Assembly: GCA_963716135.1 (NCBI GenBank)
Contig: OY970289.1
Coordinates: 2,542,001-2,606,000, forward strand
Source of the DNA: CAVRAW01 sp963716135
Lineage (GTDB): Bacteria > Planctomycetota > Planctomycetia > Pirellulales > JADZDJ01
Direction of reading: 5' to 3'
DNA length: 64,000 nucleotides
A program made the position numbers and the translations under genes. Within the stretch, counting starts at the first letter, position 1, and every line of letters begins with the position of its first letter. The notes under the pieces are model-generated. The model did no database searches. It saw only the letters and a list, made by a program, of their open reading frames with translations, and was not told the origin of the DNA. Below are positions 1 through 8,403 of this stretch, piece by piece.

Positions 1-117
1 TATACGCCCCGCGGGGTTGCCGAAACAAGCGATTCTCTTGGCACGCCTCGAACGATCGCGACCACCGGCATCTCATGCGCAATTGCTTTACTGTTCACCT
101 CACTTCAGTCTTGCCCA

Positions 118-852
118 ATGCCTACCGATGTTTACGAGCGCCGCCACATTAGGTCCACGGTCCGGTCGCGCGCCATTGAGAGCCCTGTGAATCTGCCGTT
201 AAGCATCCTGCTGCCTGTGCGCAACGTCCAAACGACGCTGCACTCGATCGTTCACAAATTAATCGACGTATTGCCCGAGCTGACGCAGCAGTTTGAATTG
301 CTCATCGTCGACGATGGTTCAACCGACGCCACTTGCGAAGTGGCCTATGAACTGGCCCGCGACTATCCGCAAATCCAGGTCACGCGGCACGCGGTCGCGC
401 TGGGTTGGGCCACGGCCGTCACCCGCCAGGCCGCCCTGGCGCGCGGCGAATTCATCATGATTCACGGCGGCGGATCGTTGGAAACCGACGATCTGGTCGG
501 CCTGTGGCGCTTGCGCCAAGGCGTTGCCGCCGCCGCCATTGCCAAGGCGCGCGCGGTGCAATCGGGCAAATCGTGGCGAATCGATCTGCACACCTTCCCC
601 GACAACAAGCCGCACGACGATCCGAAATCGCGAGGCGGCCATTCATCGGCGTTGGGAATCCACGCCCGCGCGCCGCGGTCCAACTTGTTGATGGTCCACC
701 GTCAGCAAGTCGGCCAGCTCAAGCGGTCGCTGGCCCTAATGCACAATCCCGGCTGGCCGGCCAATCCGCGAAACACGCGCCGCCACAGTGCCGACAGCCT
801 GAAACCGCCGACGTTTCTCAGTCGGCTCAAGGAATTCACGCTGGGCGAATAG
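118..852 (+). CDS. Glycosyltransferase family 2-like protein, degenerate
   Basis: The 244-residue product has the N-terminal half of a GT-A (family 2) glycosyltransferase: the opening strand LSILLPVRN at about residues 29-36 and the nucleotide-binding VDDGSTD at about 64-70. At about 114-126, where the family normally has an Asp-rich D-x-D motif, the sequence is IMIHGGGSLETDDL, so the metal-coordinating aspartates appear to be lost. The last 100 residues are basic and low in hydrophobicity, with no membrane helix. The protein is shorter than most members. The stop abuts the stop of the convergent methyltransferase gene. A sugar-transfer role is suggested by the fold only, and a non-catalytic or truncated protein is equally possible. 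Confidence 0.6.
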   Translation: MPTDVYERRHIRSTVRSRAIESPVNLPLSILLPVRNVQTTLHSIVHKLIDVLPELTQQFELLIVDDGSTDATCEVAYELARDYPQIQVTRHAVALGWATAVTRQAALARGEFIMIHGGGSLETDDLVGLWRLRQGVAAAAIAKARAVQSGKSWRIDLHTFPDNKPHDDPKSRGGHSSALGIHARAPRSNLLMVHRQQVGQLKRSLALMHNPGWPANPRNTRRHSADSLKPPTFLSRLKEFTLGE

Positions 853-1536
853 TCACTTGTTGACGGCTGGTGCACCCTTAAACCGCACGTGATGCACCCA
901 CGCCGGCGGCACATTCGGCCACACCCAGTCGCGCTTGATCTCCTGCTCTTTCAGCACGCGGCCTAGCGCCTGCCCAATGCCGCGCAGCCTCGCCCGCCCC
1001 TGGCTGCCGCTGACCAGCGCCTTTACGCGCCGGATGGCGATATACTCGAAAAACGACAGCGTGCCGGTGGGCTTCAGCAAGCGTTGGAAATGTTCCAAAA
1101 TCTGTTCCACATCGCCCACCGTGAAATTGTTCAGCGGTAGGCCGGAGATGATCAAATCGTAGCGCCCCTCCGGCGGCAAGTCCTCCAGTCGGCCATGAAT
1201 GATTTGCGTCCGGCCGGCGGCGGACTGAAACGCGGGCTCATGGTCGAATCGTTGGCGCAAATGTTGTACGAAGTCGACGTTCAGTTCCACGAGCGTCAAG
1301 CGATCTTCCGCGCGCAGACAACGCACCAATCGTTTCGTCACCGCTCCAGTGCCCGGCCCCACTTCCAGCACTTCGCGTGGACTGCCAGGTCCGCGCCCAT
1401 TTGAACTAGCGGCCGTGGCGTCATTCACATAGCGGCACAGCGCCTTCGCCAGCGACCCGCTGCTGGGCAGCACTGACCCCGTCGTGTGGTAGTGCTCAAA
1501 GAACTGCTTGAGGAAAACCCGATAGTCGCGGAGCAT
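853..1536 (-). CDS. SAM-dependent methyltransferase, phospholipid N-methyltransferase-like
   Basis: This is a class I Rossmann methyltransferase of 227 residues. The N-terminal helix FFEHYHTTGSVLPSSGSLA (about 12-30) is the pattern seen in PmtA-type phosphatidylethanolamine N-methyltransferases, which share a fold with rRNA adenine dimethylases. The SAM-binding motif I is LEVGPGTG at about 57-64, an acidic VELN follows at about 83, and SGLPLNNF near 134 occupies the motif IV position. A membrane-lipid substrate is inferred from this resemblance and not shown. The gene lies downstream of the DUF1207 gene on the same strand, separated only by a heptamer repeat hairpin. It meets the GT2-like gene tail to tail without a gap. 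Confidence 0.75.
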   Translation of the reverse strand: MLRDYRVFLKQFFEHYHTTGSVLPSSGSLAKALCRYVNDATAASSNGRGPGSPREVLEVGPGTGAVTKRLVRCLRAEDRLTLVELNVDFVQHLRQRFDHEPAFQSAAGRTQIIHGRLEDLPPEGRYDLIISGLPLNNFTVGDVEQILEHFQRLLKPTGTLSFFEYIAIRRVKALVSGSQGRARLRGIGQALGRVLKEQEIKRDWVWPNVPPAWVHHVRFKGAPAVNK

Positions 1537-1544
1537 GATGCAAA

Positions 1545-1687
1545 GGCAGAATGCAGAAAGCAGAAGGCAGAAGGAGGGAGTTTTGGCGAAAGCAGATTCT
1601 AACGCAAACCAAGGGACGGCGGCACCACCAATTCGATTTCATGGTCCGGCACTTCTGCCTTTTGCCTTCTGCCTTTTGCCTTCTGCC
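1545..1687. repeat. Inverted heptamer array (GGCAGAA unit)
   Basis: Four consecutive 7-nt units of the form NGCAGAA (1545-1572) face five units alternating TTCTGCC and TTTTGCC (1653-1687) in inverted orientation, with a 78-nt spacer. The transcript of either strand would fold into a long hairpin. The right arm ends one base from the DUF1207 stop codon, and the left arm lies eight bases from the methyltransferase start codon, so the element fills this intergenic region. Confidence 0.85.
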
Positions 1688-1688
1688 T

Positions 1689-2786
1689 TTAATAGTCGTA
1701 CCACAGCCCGTAGCCGATAAGCTGCTCGCTATCCTTGAAGAATTGATCCATGAAACTCGGCCCCGTCTGGTAGAAGAAACCAGTGCGAATCAACTGCCCG
1801 CCTCGGTCGGGGCGCCATTGCCAGCCTGCCTCGACCGTGAATGGCCCGCCAAAATCGTTCTCCTGCCGCATGTACACGTTCATGGCGACAAACGGCGCGC
1901 CGCACCAGCCGCGCACCACAGGACTATATTCCCAGCCAAATTGGAAAGCCCACGGTTCATTGCCGCCTTCGGTAAAGTAGCCGTAGTCCACTTCGCCGTA
2001 TAACCGAATGTCGTCGGTTGGATAGAAGGAAAGACCCCACACGATCGCATTGCGGCTATAGTTAATGCGATGAATCGTGGGGTGTTTCAATTCAAATTCA
2101 TCCCCCAAATGTGAACTGGTGTGATACCAAGCCAATTTGAACAACCAGCGATCCCATCCGTAGGTCAGCGGAAAGCCGATCCGAAAATCGTAGCCGTCTA
2201 CATCGCTGTTTTGCGTCAAATCCTGGCGAACGAACGCCGCCCCTTCGGCATCAATTTCGAATCCTTGCGGGCGAAAACTGGCGCTGTTGCCATAACGCAA
2301 CAATCCCACGCGCCCGCCGACGATGCCGTCTAATTTCGTGTCAGAGCCAAGCGAGTCAACAACCTCGCCGCCAATCCTCGGCTCCTTTGGACCAGCCAGG
2401 TACGAATGCCAGATCAATCCAGGCGGCATCAGTTGCCAATGCCAAGGTTCCTGAGAGTAATCAATGAAATCGGGCACAATCGTGCCCGGCACAGCGCCGG
2501 TGTTTCAATCGTGCTATAGGCCGCCGGCGCAGCGGCCAGCGGCCGAGGAGCATCGTAAAGCTGGAATTGCTGCCCCGGCTGATAGGCCAGTTGCGTTGCG
2601 GCTTGCGGCTGCGCGGCCGCCGCGCCATCCACAATGTAGACCGATTGGCGCTGATTATCATATTCGGCCCGCGAGGGCGCGGCGCCACCAAAAGTGCTCG
2701 CTCCGGCGCCGCCGTAACTTTGCGCAGCGGCCAGCGCGCACGACAGATAGCGCAGTCAGGATGGTGGCGAAAAAAATCGATCGCAC
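1689..2786 (-). CDS. DUF1207 outer-membrane beta-barrel-like protein (two frameshifts)
   Basis: The downstream 267 residues (1689-2492) match the planctomycete DUF1207 family: alternating aromatic-rich strands such as YGWDRWLFKLAWYHTSSHLG, YGEVDYGYFTEGG and EAGWQWRP, as expected of an outer-membrane beta-barrel. The N-terminus must be read in two other frames. A GTG start at 2786 begins a hydrophobic signal sequence (VRSIFFATILTA), which continues after a shift near 2750 as YLSCALAAAQS and a Pro/Ala/Gln-rich linker; a second shift lies near 2495. With both corrected the protein is about 366 residues, plausible for the family. Function is unknown. The shifts look like sequencing indels because the coding signal resumes in each frame. 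Confidence 0.75.
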
Positions 2787-3014
2787 TTCCGATTCCTAGG
2801 ATGTGACTACTCCGGCCGCATGCCGTCGCTCAGCGCGAGCATGCAAACCGGTCCGGCCGGAACGGCCAATGAAAAGCGGCGGTAGTGTACCGGCTTAGCG
2901 GAGTCTGAAACAGACCGATTTGGCTGGTTGCAACCGGCTTGGGCAGAACCACTTACATCGCTCGTTTCGAGCGCCTACAATCCCTTTGCGTGCTAGCAGG
3001 CAAAGGTTTCCGAA

Positions 3015-3344
3015 ATGGTTCTCCTCGAATTCAGCGTGTCTCCGCTGGGCGCCGGCGAAAGCGTCAGCCCGGCTGTCGCGCGCTGCTTGGAAATCGTCGA
3101 GCAATCGGGACTCGATTATCAACTGCACGCCATGGGCACGCTGGTGGAAGGCGAGCTGGACCAGGTGCTTGGTCTACTGTGCCAGTGCGTTGAAGCTGTC
3201 GCTAGCGATCACAACCGCGTCACTTGCTCCGCGAAGCTCGACCTGCGGCGCGGACACGCCGGCCGCCTGAAATCAAAAGTCGCCAGCGTCGAACGGCTGC
3301 TCGGCCACCGATTGAAAACCGTTCCAGGAAATGAAACCGCATGA
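3015..3344 (+). CDS. MTH1187-family thiamine-binding protein
   Basis: The 109-residue product matches the MTH1187/YkoF-like thiamine-binding family (formerly DUF77): a ferredoxin-like fold starting with the strand LLEFSVSPLG, the SPAVARCLEIVEQSGLDYQLHAMGT helix-strand unit at about 18-42, then GELDQVLGLLCQCVEAV. Members bind thiamine or related compounds in the cytoplasm; the physiological role is unsettled. The last codons overlap the next gene by four bases (ATGA), so translation of the two is likely coupled. The start was chosen because it gives the complete first strand, and no earlier in-frame ATG fits. Confidence 0.8.
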   Translation: MVLLEFSVSPLGAGESVSPAVARCLEIVEQSGLDYQLHAMGTLVEGELDQVLGLLCQCVEAVASDHNRVTCSAKLDLRRGHAGRLKSKVASVERLLGHRLKTVPGNETA

Positions 3345-3814
3345 GCCAATCGCAACTGGCAACTGTGTTGGGTCAAGTGCCCAGCGGCCTGTTCGTGCTG
3401 ACGCTGCGGCACAACGGCGAGGAAACCGGCATGCTGACCAGTTGGGTGATGCAGGCCGGGTTCGAACCGCCGATGGTCACCGTGGCCATCAAGCAAGGCC
3501 GCCACGTGGCCGATTGGATCGGAGAAGGCGCGCCATTCGTGTTGAACTTGCTGGCCGAAAATCACAAGGCGTTGGTCAGCCACTTCGGGCGCGGATTTCA
3601 GCGCGGCGAAGAGGCGCTGGCCGGCTTGAAAATCGTCCGCACCGCCGACGGAATGCCGGCCCTGGGCGAGGCGCTGGGATACCTGGAGTGCCGCCCCAAG
3701 GGGCACGTCGATTCCGGCGATCACCGAGTGTTCCTGGCCGAAGTGACGCTGGGACACATGGCCGACGGCGGCGAGCCGTACATCCATATTCGCAAAAACG
3801 GCCTGCGATACTGA
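3341..3814 (+). CDS. Flavin reductase-like FMN-binding protein
   Basis: This 157-residue protein has the flavin reductase-like split-barrel fold. Visible features are VPSGLFVLTLRHNGEETGMLTSW at about 13-35, where the GM-T-SW block is the usual flavin-contacting strand, PPMVTVAIKQGRH at about 43-55 and FVLNLLAENH at about 66-75. Family members bind FMN and either supply reduced flavin to monooxygenases or act in other flavin-dependent reactions. The gene overlaps the thiamine-binding gene by four bases and probably forms a two-gene operon with it. No partner monooxygenase is nearby, so the substrate is unknown. A perfect palindrome follows 20 bases after the stop. Confidence 0.85.
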   Translation: MSQSQLATVLGQVPSGLFVLTLRHNGEETGMLTSWVMQAGFEPPMVTVAIKQGRHVADWIGEGAPFVLNLLAENHKALVSHFGRGFQRGEEALAGLKIVRTADGMPALGEALGYLECRPKGHVDSGDHRVFLAEVTLGHMADGGEPYIHIRKNGLRY

Positions 3815-3824
3815 CGTCCGCCAA

Positions 3825-4546
3825 TTACCGGGTGGCACTGACAAGCGCCGCGCTTGTCAGTGCTGAACCTCTTGCTCGCTGAGTGATTTGGGCCTCGCGG
3901 CCGAAGCGAACTCCCCGCAATCGCGCCGCTTTGGAGTTCGTGCCCCAGCGGCAGTTTCCGCCCCCTAGCGTCCAGCGGCGTCCCAATCTCTCGAAGCCCA
4001 GCCGCTCGAAGCTCCGCAGCGAAGCGTAGTTGGTCCACTCGACAGTCGACAAAAGCTTCGTGATTCCGCGGTCGGCCAAACTCTTTAGCGCCAAAGCCAT
4101 GGCGGTTCCGTGCAGCCGGCGTCCGCGAAACTCCGGCGCGTGAAGGCGTTGTACATGTACGCCACGTCGTCGGGAAACGACATCGGCACGCCCATGTGGT
4201 GCTCCCCTTCGATCGAGCCCAGCGCGTACCAACCGTAGTGCGCCACCCGCCCATCGGGCGTAAGCGCCGCAAAGCACAGGTCCATTCCCTCCGCCGCCCG
4301 GGAAACGAACTCCGGCGCAAGTTCGTAGGCCGCCTCTCCGGCCAGCTCATCGATTTCGTCGATCGTTAGAAACCGGAAAGTGAAATTGGGATCGGCAACA
4401 ATCGACGGCGGCAAACGATCGGCGTCCAGCCAGACCATCTCACTTGCTTCCAGCCGAAAAAGTTTTTTCGCGGCGCGCGAGGCCGCCGTTCGCAGCATCG
4501 CTGCAGTTCCATAGTGGCGGCGCGCATCGGCCAGGTCTTGCAACAT
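3825..4546 (-). CDS. GNAT family N-acetyltransferase (frameshifted)
   Basis: The first 140 codons (down to about 4140) give FRFLTIDEIDELAGEAAYEL, then FAALTPDGRVAHYGWYALG and VAYMYNAFT, as in the central strands of GNAT acetyltransferases. The frame then shifts near 4135 and continues as APEFRGRRLHGTAMALALKSLADRG, the acetyl-CoA-binding segment, followed by the C-terminal pattern YASLRSFERLGFERLG. The corrected protein is about 240 residues. The last 15 residues (through SALTSAALVSATR) are encoded by a palindromic repeat at 3835-3863 and are probably not part of the fold. The acyl acceptor is unknown; the YASLRSFERLGF pattern is common in GNATs acting on small molecules or peptides. Confidence 0.7.
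3835..3863. repeat. Perfect 13-bp palindromic repeat, family 1
   Basis: The stem GCACTGACAAGCG is followed by CCG and its exact reverse complement. It lies between the flavin reductase stop and, running through the last codons, the convergent GNAT stop. A second copy of the core (18 of 19 bases shared) is at 16543-16565. No T-run follows on either strand, so it is better described as a REP-like dispersed palindrome than as a standard intrinsic terminator. Confidence 0.8.
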
Positions 4547-4592
4547 GAACGCAGTTGGGGCGAAGGCAAATGCTCCCCTCGCCTTGGCCCAA

Positions 4593-4916
4593 TTAAAGGT
4601 CTATGCCGGCTAGCTTGGCACGTACTCTCAGTGCCTGCTCAAAGTATGGCATAGGGTAGGGCTGTTTGCGGCGGGCCCACAGAAATGTGCTATCTACCAG
4701 GCTCCGCGGCAGATCGCCTTCATTGACCTTTTGAACAACCTGGTCGATGAATTCCCGCTCATGAGGCGTACGGGCCAGCAGTCCGGCCTGAAGCTGCTGT
4801 TTCAACGTGGGCACCGTCACTCCGCCGGAGGTCATCACCTGCGCATGCGCCAAGCCGATCGCCAGTACGCTAAGCATTGCCACCAGCAGGAAACTGCGCA
4901 ACTTTTTCGACAGCAC
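4593..4916 (-). CDS. Small secreted protein of unknown function
   Basis: This 107-residue protein begins with a clear signal peptide, MLSKKLRSFLLVAMLSVLAIG, with a likely cleavage site after AHA at about residue 24. The mature part is about 80 residues, amphipathic and helix-rich, with KQQLQAGLLARTPHEREFIDQVVQKVNEGDLP followed by the aromatic stretch FLWARRKQPYPMPYFEQAL. I recognise no domain. It is the only gene on this strand between the GNAT and HicA genes and has no obvious operon partner. The coherent signal peptide and sensible composition support a real gene. Confidence 0.65.
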   Translation of the reverse strand: MLSKKLRSFLLVAMLSVLAIGLAHAQVMTSGGVTVPTLKQQLQAGLLARTPHEREFIDQVVQKVNEGDLPRSLVDSTFLWARRKQPYPMPYFEQALRVRAKLAGIDL

Positions 4917-5492
4917 GGCACGCCTCGACAGAGATTGGAAAACGCAGAATCAGATTGCCCGTAACAGAAACAGTTTGCCCGTATGAAGAGGAGCGGCTTG
5001 TAGTCGAAAATCAAGTCGCTGGCAAGATTGATTCTGCGATCACCGGTTGCGAATTTGATGTGCACAGCAAATCATGTGCCCGTAGAAAATCACCGAAATC
5101 ATTTCGCCCGGTCCCCTTTTTTACTCGCCCATGGTGATCCACAAGTTAAAATAGAGAGCGCCGATTGCTTGACGAGACCGATCGGGCTTGCATCGGCGGA
5201 AGTTGCTGTTAGCATCTTCTCGCTTGCCGTCGGTTTGCCTGCAGCAGACGCCGGAATTAGCCGATGAAACCTGGGCCGCTTGAAGCTCGATAAATCGCTC
5301 ATCCAATACAATTGCTCGCTGACTCACGATTGACTTCCTCATACCGTACAAGCCTCTTTCCGCCATTCCGTCGGAGGACCCATTTAGTTCGTCAGCCCGG
5401 ATCAACATCGGAGCCAGTGCTTAGCACGGCCCGATCCGCGCTGTTCTCGAAGCGACTCCACCGTCGCAATCGGGGAGAGGTTTGATTCTCAC
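4917..5492. other. Long region without a confident gene
   Basis: No reading frame here has convincing coding character. A minus-strand frame (5121-5408) contains the protein-like stretch SIVSQRAIVLDERFIELQAAQ but turns into atypical sequence, so it may be a gene remnant. Because a strong plus-strand terminator follows at 5493, an untranslated plus-strand RNA could end here. I could not match it to tmRNA, RNase P RNA, SRP RNA or a tRNA. Confidence 0.4.
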
Positions 5493-5538
5493 ACGGGCCG
5501 CGGCCGACCCAACAGGTCCCCGCGGCCCGTTTTGTTTT
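5493..5538 (+). terminator. Intrinsic terminator candidate on the plus strand
   Basis: The 11-bp perfect stem ACGGGCCGCGG (5493-5503) pairs with its complement at 5520-5530 and is followed directly by TTTGTTTT. The opposite strand has no T-run. No plus-strand gene lies upstream within 1.6 kb, so the transcript it would end is unidentified. Confidence 0.65.
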
Positions 5539-5553
5539 CAGGACGGCGAATTC

Positions 5554-5778
5554 CTAGAGTAGCTTCTGCAATTCCGCTGCCTCAATCTGGGCGTCTTTCA
5601 AAATTTTGCTAAGCAAGCCAGGGCCGATGATCTCTCCAGCGTGGACCGGAATAACCGTCGCGCGGCCGTCAACGTGCCGCAGGAAATGATGGCTTCCTTT
5701 GGTCCGCACGACTTGAAAGCCTGCACGCCCGAGTGCGGCGATTAACACTCGCCCGCGCAAACGAGGCAGCCTTGGCAT
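5554..5778 (-). CDS. hicA: HicA-type mRNA interferase toxin
   Basis: The 74-residue product fits the HicA double-stranded-RNA-binding-like fold: MPRLPRLRGRVLIAALGRAGFQ, then the catalytic-histidine segment RTKGSHHFLRH at about 27-37 and the C-terminal IIGPGLLSKILKDAQI. HicA toxins cleave mRNA and are neutralised by HicB. The ATG at 5778 was chosen over an upstream one because the family starts just before the first helix and because the HicB stop lies three bases away. The gene follows hicB on the same strand, the order seen in many HicBA loci. Confidence 0.88.
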   Translation of the reverse strand: MPRLPRLRGRVLIAALGRAGFQVVRTKGSHHFLRHVDGRATVIPVHAGEIIGPGLLSKILKDAQIEAAELQKLL

Positions 5779-5780
5779 AG

Positions 5781-6002
5781 CTATACCGAGATGCGCTGTA
5801 CGCCGATGAACTCGCTGGAAGTGGGAACCGCGCCATCGACTTCCAGACACAATGCGATCGCTTCCCGGATTCGCTTCATGAGTTTATCCAACGATCTGGC
5901 CTGTGTGTGGCAACCCGGCAAGCTTGGAACGCTTGCCACATAGAAGCCCTCGGCGTCGCGCTCCACCACAACGTTGAATTCGCGCTTGCTCGATTTTCGC
6001 AT
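5781..6002 (-). CDS. hicB: HicB-type antitoxin, short form
   Basis: The 73-residue protein has the partially degraded RNase H fold of HicB antitoxins: FNVVVERDAEGFYVASVPSLPGCHTQARSLDKLMKRIREAIALCLE. The G-Y-A-S-P-LPGC pattern is diagnostic. There is no C-terminal DNA-binding domain (neither ribbon-helix-helix nor HTH), so this is the minimal antitoxin form, and autoregulation by HicB alone is doubtful. The ATG at 6002 gives the standard start; the longer frame upstream has no family similarity. The gene is two bases upstream of hicA, consistent with co-translation. Confidence 0.88.
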   Translation of the reverse strand: MRKSSKREFNVVVERDAEGFYVASVPSLPGCHTQARSLDKLMKRIREAIALCLEVDGAVPTSSEFIGVQRISV

Positions 6003-6179
6003 GACTGATCGCCAATGTCCTGGTAAGAAAGCCCAGCGTAAGAGACTATCAATTTTAGCTTTTGGCTGCGTGTGCGGCAATTTAACTATTAGAAAGACGC
6101 CGCCGCATGCCCTCGTAGCGCAGATTTCCCAGGCGCGGTACAATGGGGCTGATCCCTTGCGCTGTTCCGGTGCCTAACT

Positions 6180-7106
6180 ATGGTCCCCCGCCGCTCCATC
6201 CGATTTCCGGTCACCTTGGGCGTGGTGCTCATCGTATTGGTGGTTGCGCTCACGGTGGGCTGGGTGATCGTCAGTATTTCGGCGGCGTTGGGATCAGAGC
6301 ACTCCGCCGTTTATTGGACGTTGCTGGCCGTCGGCGCTACCCTGTTTGTGGTCGTGTTGGTAGGCGTGATTCTGTACCTGGCGCTCACGATCAAAGCCAT
6401 TCGGCTCAATCAGCGGCAGTCGAATTTCATCGACGCCGTGACCCATGAGCTCAAAAGCCCGATCGCTTCGCTGAAGCTCTATTTGCAAACTCTTACCCGC
6501 CATCAGGTGACGGCCCAGGAGCAGGCCGATTTCCAGCGGTTCATGCTCGCCGACGTGCAGCGGCTGGATGAGCTGATCGATCACTTGCTCGACGCCGCGC
6601 GGCTGGAGCATTCCGAACTGGTTGACGGCGAAGAGGATGTTTCACTGGACGAACTGCTGGCCCGGTGCTCCAAACTAATCTGTCAGCGGTACAACTTGCC
6701 GGAAAGCACCATCGATTTGCACCTGCAACCCGTCCACGTGCGTGCTCGGACGGCCGATTTGGAAATCGTGTTTCGCAACTTGCTGGACAATGCCATCAAG
6801 TATTCCGGCGACCATCCGCACGTCGACGTCGATGCCCGATCCGATGGCAACGGCCGCGCGATTGCTCGCATCGGCGACAATGGCCCCGGCATCCCGCTGA
6901 AATTGCGCCGCAAGATCTTCGGCCGCTTTGTGCGATTGGGCAGCGAACTGGAACGCAAAACCGCCGGCACCGGCTTGGGCTTGTACCTGGTGCGCACGTT
7001 GGTGCAGCGGCTCGGCGGAAAAATCCAGGTCTGGAACCAGCCCACCGGACATGGCACTATTTTCGAAGTCGATCTCCCCGCGGCGACGCCGGGCACCTCG
7101 CCATGA
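6180..7106 (+). CDS. Sensor histidine kinase with intramembrane sensor
   Basis: The 308-residue kinase has two membrane helices at about 8-34 and 43-70, joined by a loop of only about ten residues, so no periplasmic sensor domain exists. The phosphoacceptor helix FIDAVTHELKSPIASLKLYL puts His at about residue 89. The ATPase core shows the N box (VFRNLLDNAIKYS, about 200), G1 (IGDNGPGIP, about 235) and G2 (GTGLGLYLV, about 265). It overlaps its response regulator by four bases (ATGA). The stimulus is unknown; this architecture often senses membrane or envelope state. Confidence 0.9.
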   Translation: MVPRRSIRFPVTLGVVLIVLVVALTVGWVIVSISAALGSEHSAVYWTLLAVGATLFVVVLVGVILYLALTIKAIRLNQRQSNFIDAVTHELKSPIASLKLYLQTLTRHQVTAQEQADFQRFMLADVQRLDELIDHLLDAARLEHSELVDGEEDVSLDELLARCSKLICQRYNLPESTIDLHLQPVHVRARTADLEIVFRNLLDNAIKYSGDHPHVDVDARSDGNGRAIARIGDNGPGIPLKLRRKIFGRFVRLGSELERKTAGTGLGLYLVRTLVQRLGGKIQVWNQPTGHGTIFEVDLPAATPGTSP

Positions 7107-7861
7107 AACACATCCTGATCGTCGAAGACGAAGAGCATCTGGCCATCGGGATCAAATACAATCTCGAGGCCGAAGGATACCTGGTCACCGTCGTGGGCGA
7201 CGGCCCCCAAGCGCTCAGCTTCTACAACGAAAATCCCGGCACAGTCGATCTGATCATCCTCGACCTCATGCTCCCAGGCATGAGCGGCTATGCCGTGTGC
7301 GAAGCGATCCGCCAGCAAGGCGGCGATCTGCCCGTGCTCATGCTTACCGCGCGCACGCTGACGGAAGACCGCATCCGCGGCTTCGATGCCGGCACCGATA
7401 TCTACCTGCAAAAGCCGTTCGATTTGGAGGAACTGCTCAGCATCGTCCGCAACTTGCTTTCTCGGCAAGCGCGCCGCCCGGCCGCCGCGACCCCCGCCGA
7501 GGAGGGCGCAGGGCACAAAGCAGAGGAAAATTACCGCTTCGCCGGCGGCCGCGTGGAGGTGAACTTCGACTCCTACCAGGTCAACGTCGAAGGACGCAGC
7601 GTTCGGCTAACCGCCCTGGAAATGAAGCTCCTGCGTTATTTCATCGAGCACGAAGGCTCCGTCGTCACCCGGGCCGAGCTATTGGAAAACGTCTGGGGCA
7701 TGGCCCGCATTCCCTCCACCCGCACGGTCGACAATTTCATCGTCAACCTCCGCAAGTACTTCGAGCTCGACCCCTCGCAGCCCAGATACTTCCTCAGCGT
7801 GCGCGGGGCAGGCTACCGCTTCGTGGCCGAAGGGGAGCCTTCGGTTTCCAGCGCCGGTTGA
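7103..7861 (+). CDS. OmpR/PhoB-family response regulator
   Basis: The protein of 252 residues has an N-terminal receiver domain (ILIVEDEEHLA, the phosphoacceptor Asp54 in IILDLMLPG and the conserved Lys in LQKPF at about 107) and a C-terminal winged-helix DNA-binding domain: VRLTALEMKLLRYFIEHEGSVVTRAELLENVWG, ending with TVDNFIVNLRKYFE and GAGYRFV. It is the cognate partner of the overlapping histidine kinase. The receiver has GTDIYLQKPF where GADDYLTKPF is usual, a modest variation. No direct-repeat binding sites could be assigned. Confidence 0.92.
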   Translation: MKHILIVEDEEHLAIGIKYNLEAEGYLVTVVGDGPQALSFYNENPGTVDLIILDLMLPGMSGYAVCEAIRQQGGDLPVLMLTARTLTEDRIRGFDAGTDIYLQKPFDLEELLSIVRNLLSRQARRPAAATPAEEGAGHKAEENYRFAGGRVEVNFDSYQVNVEGRSVRLTALEMKLLRYFIEHEGSVVTRAELLENVWGMARIPSTRTVDNFIVNLRKYFELDPSQPRYFLSVRGAGYRFVAEGEPSVSSAG

Positions 7862-8403
7862 CGCGCGGATTGTGGCCGCGGATCACTCTTCCGCCCGCAT
7901 AGCCCGCACCGCCGCTACACTCGTCATAGCGCACGAAGGAAGCACAAGAAAATCCGGCTGGCGCGAGTTTCCCGTTCAAACTCGCGCCTGCGGATTGCGA
8001 TGAATAAATAGCGGAAGTCAAACAGGACGTTCGGCTCCGCTGCGGTTGAATCTGCCGGTTCGCATGGGGTGATGCGGCCGGCAGTACCCAGCCTTTTAAG
8101 GCCCGAATACTCGACAGCTTGGCGTGCACCTTTCCGCTTGTCGCCACGAGGCGGCGCTTCCCTCGCAAACCACTGGGGTCGGCGGCGGCGGATTCAAAGG
8201 GCGTGCAAACGGGCTGTCCGGTTCGGGCCTTTTTCATGCGCTCAGGGCCGTTACGACCGGAGCGCCGGACGCTCAAAATCGGCGTTTTTTCTCGGGCATT
8301 TCGCCAGTTTGCTTGAACTGGCCAGTGCCTCCGGTTACTATGCGAAAGATGGGGCGTTAGTGGCGGCACTTTGCGCCCGTCGGGCAAACCGGAGCAGTTC
8401 GTG
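7862..8403. other. Intergenic region with one large hairpin
   Basis: There is no convincing gene over about 540 bases. The long minus-strand frame crossing it overlaps both neighbouring genes and has non-protein-like composition. The only structured element seen is the hairpin at 7951-7996. The downstream part is rich in G and C and would contain the promoter of the TPR gene, but no clear -35/-10 pair was identified. Confidence 0.6.
7951..7996. repeat. Large imperfect hairpin
   Basis: An 11-bp perfect stem GGCGCGAGTTT (7960-7970, complement at 7978-7988) has the loop CCCGTTC and is extended by an outer stem AATCCG/CGGATT after short bulges. It lies 90 bases after the response-regulator stop. 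No T-run follows, so it is either a processed 3' end or a dispersed REP-like unit. No second copy was noticed in this window. Confidence 0.6.

Noticed and set aside
5428..5499. A 72-base stretch bounded by GGCCCG and CGGGCC with a TTTGATT loop, tRNA-like in size
   Set aside because: The D arm and anticodon arm do not form, the T stem does not pair, and the 3' half takes part in the terminator stem.
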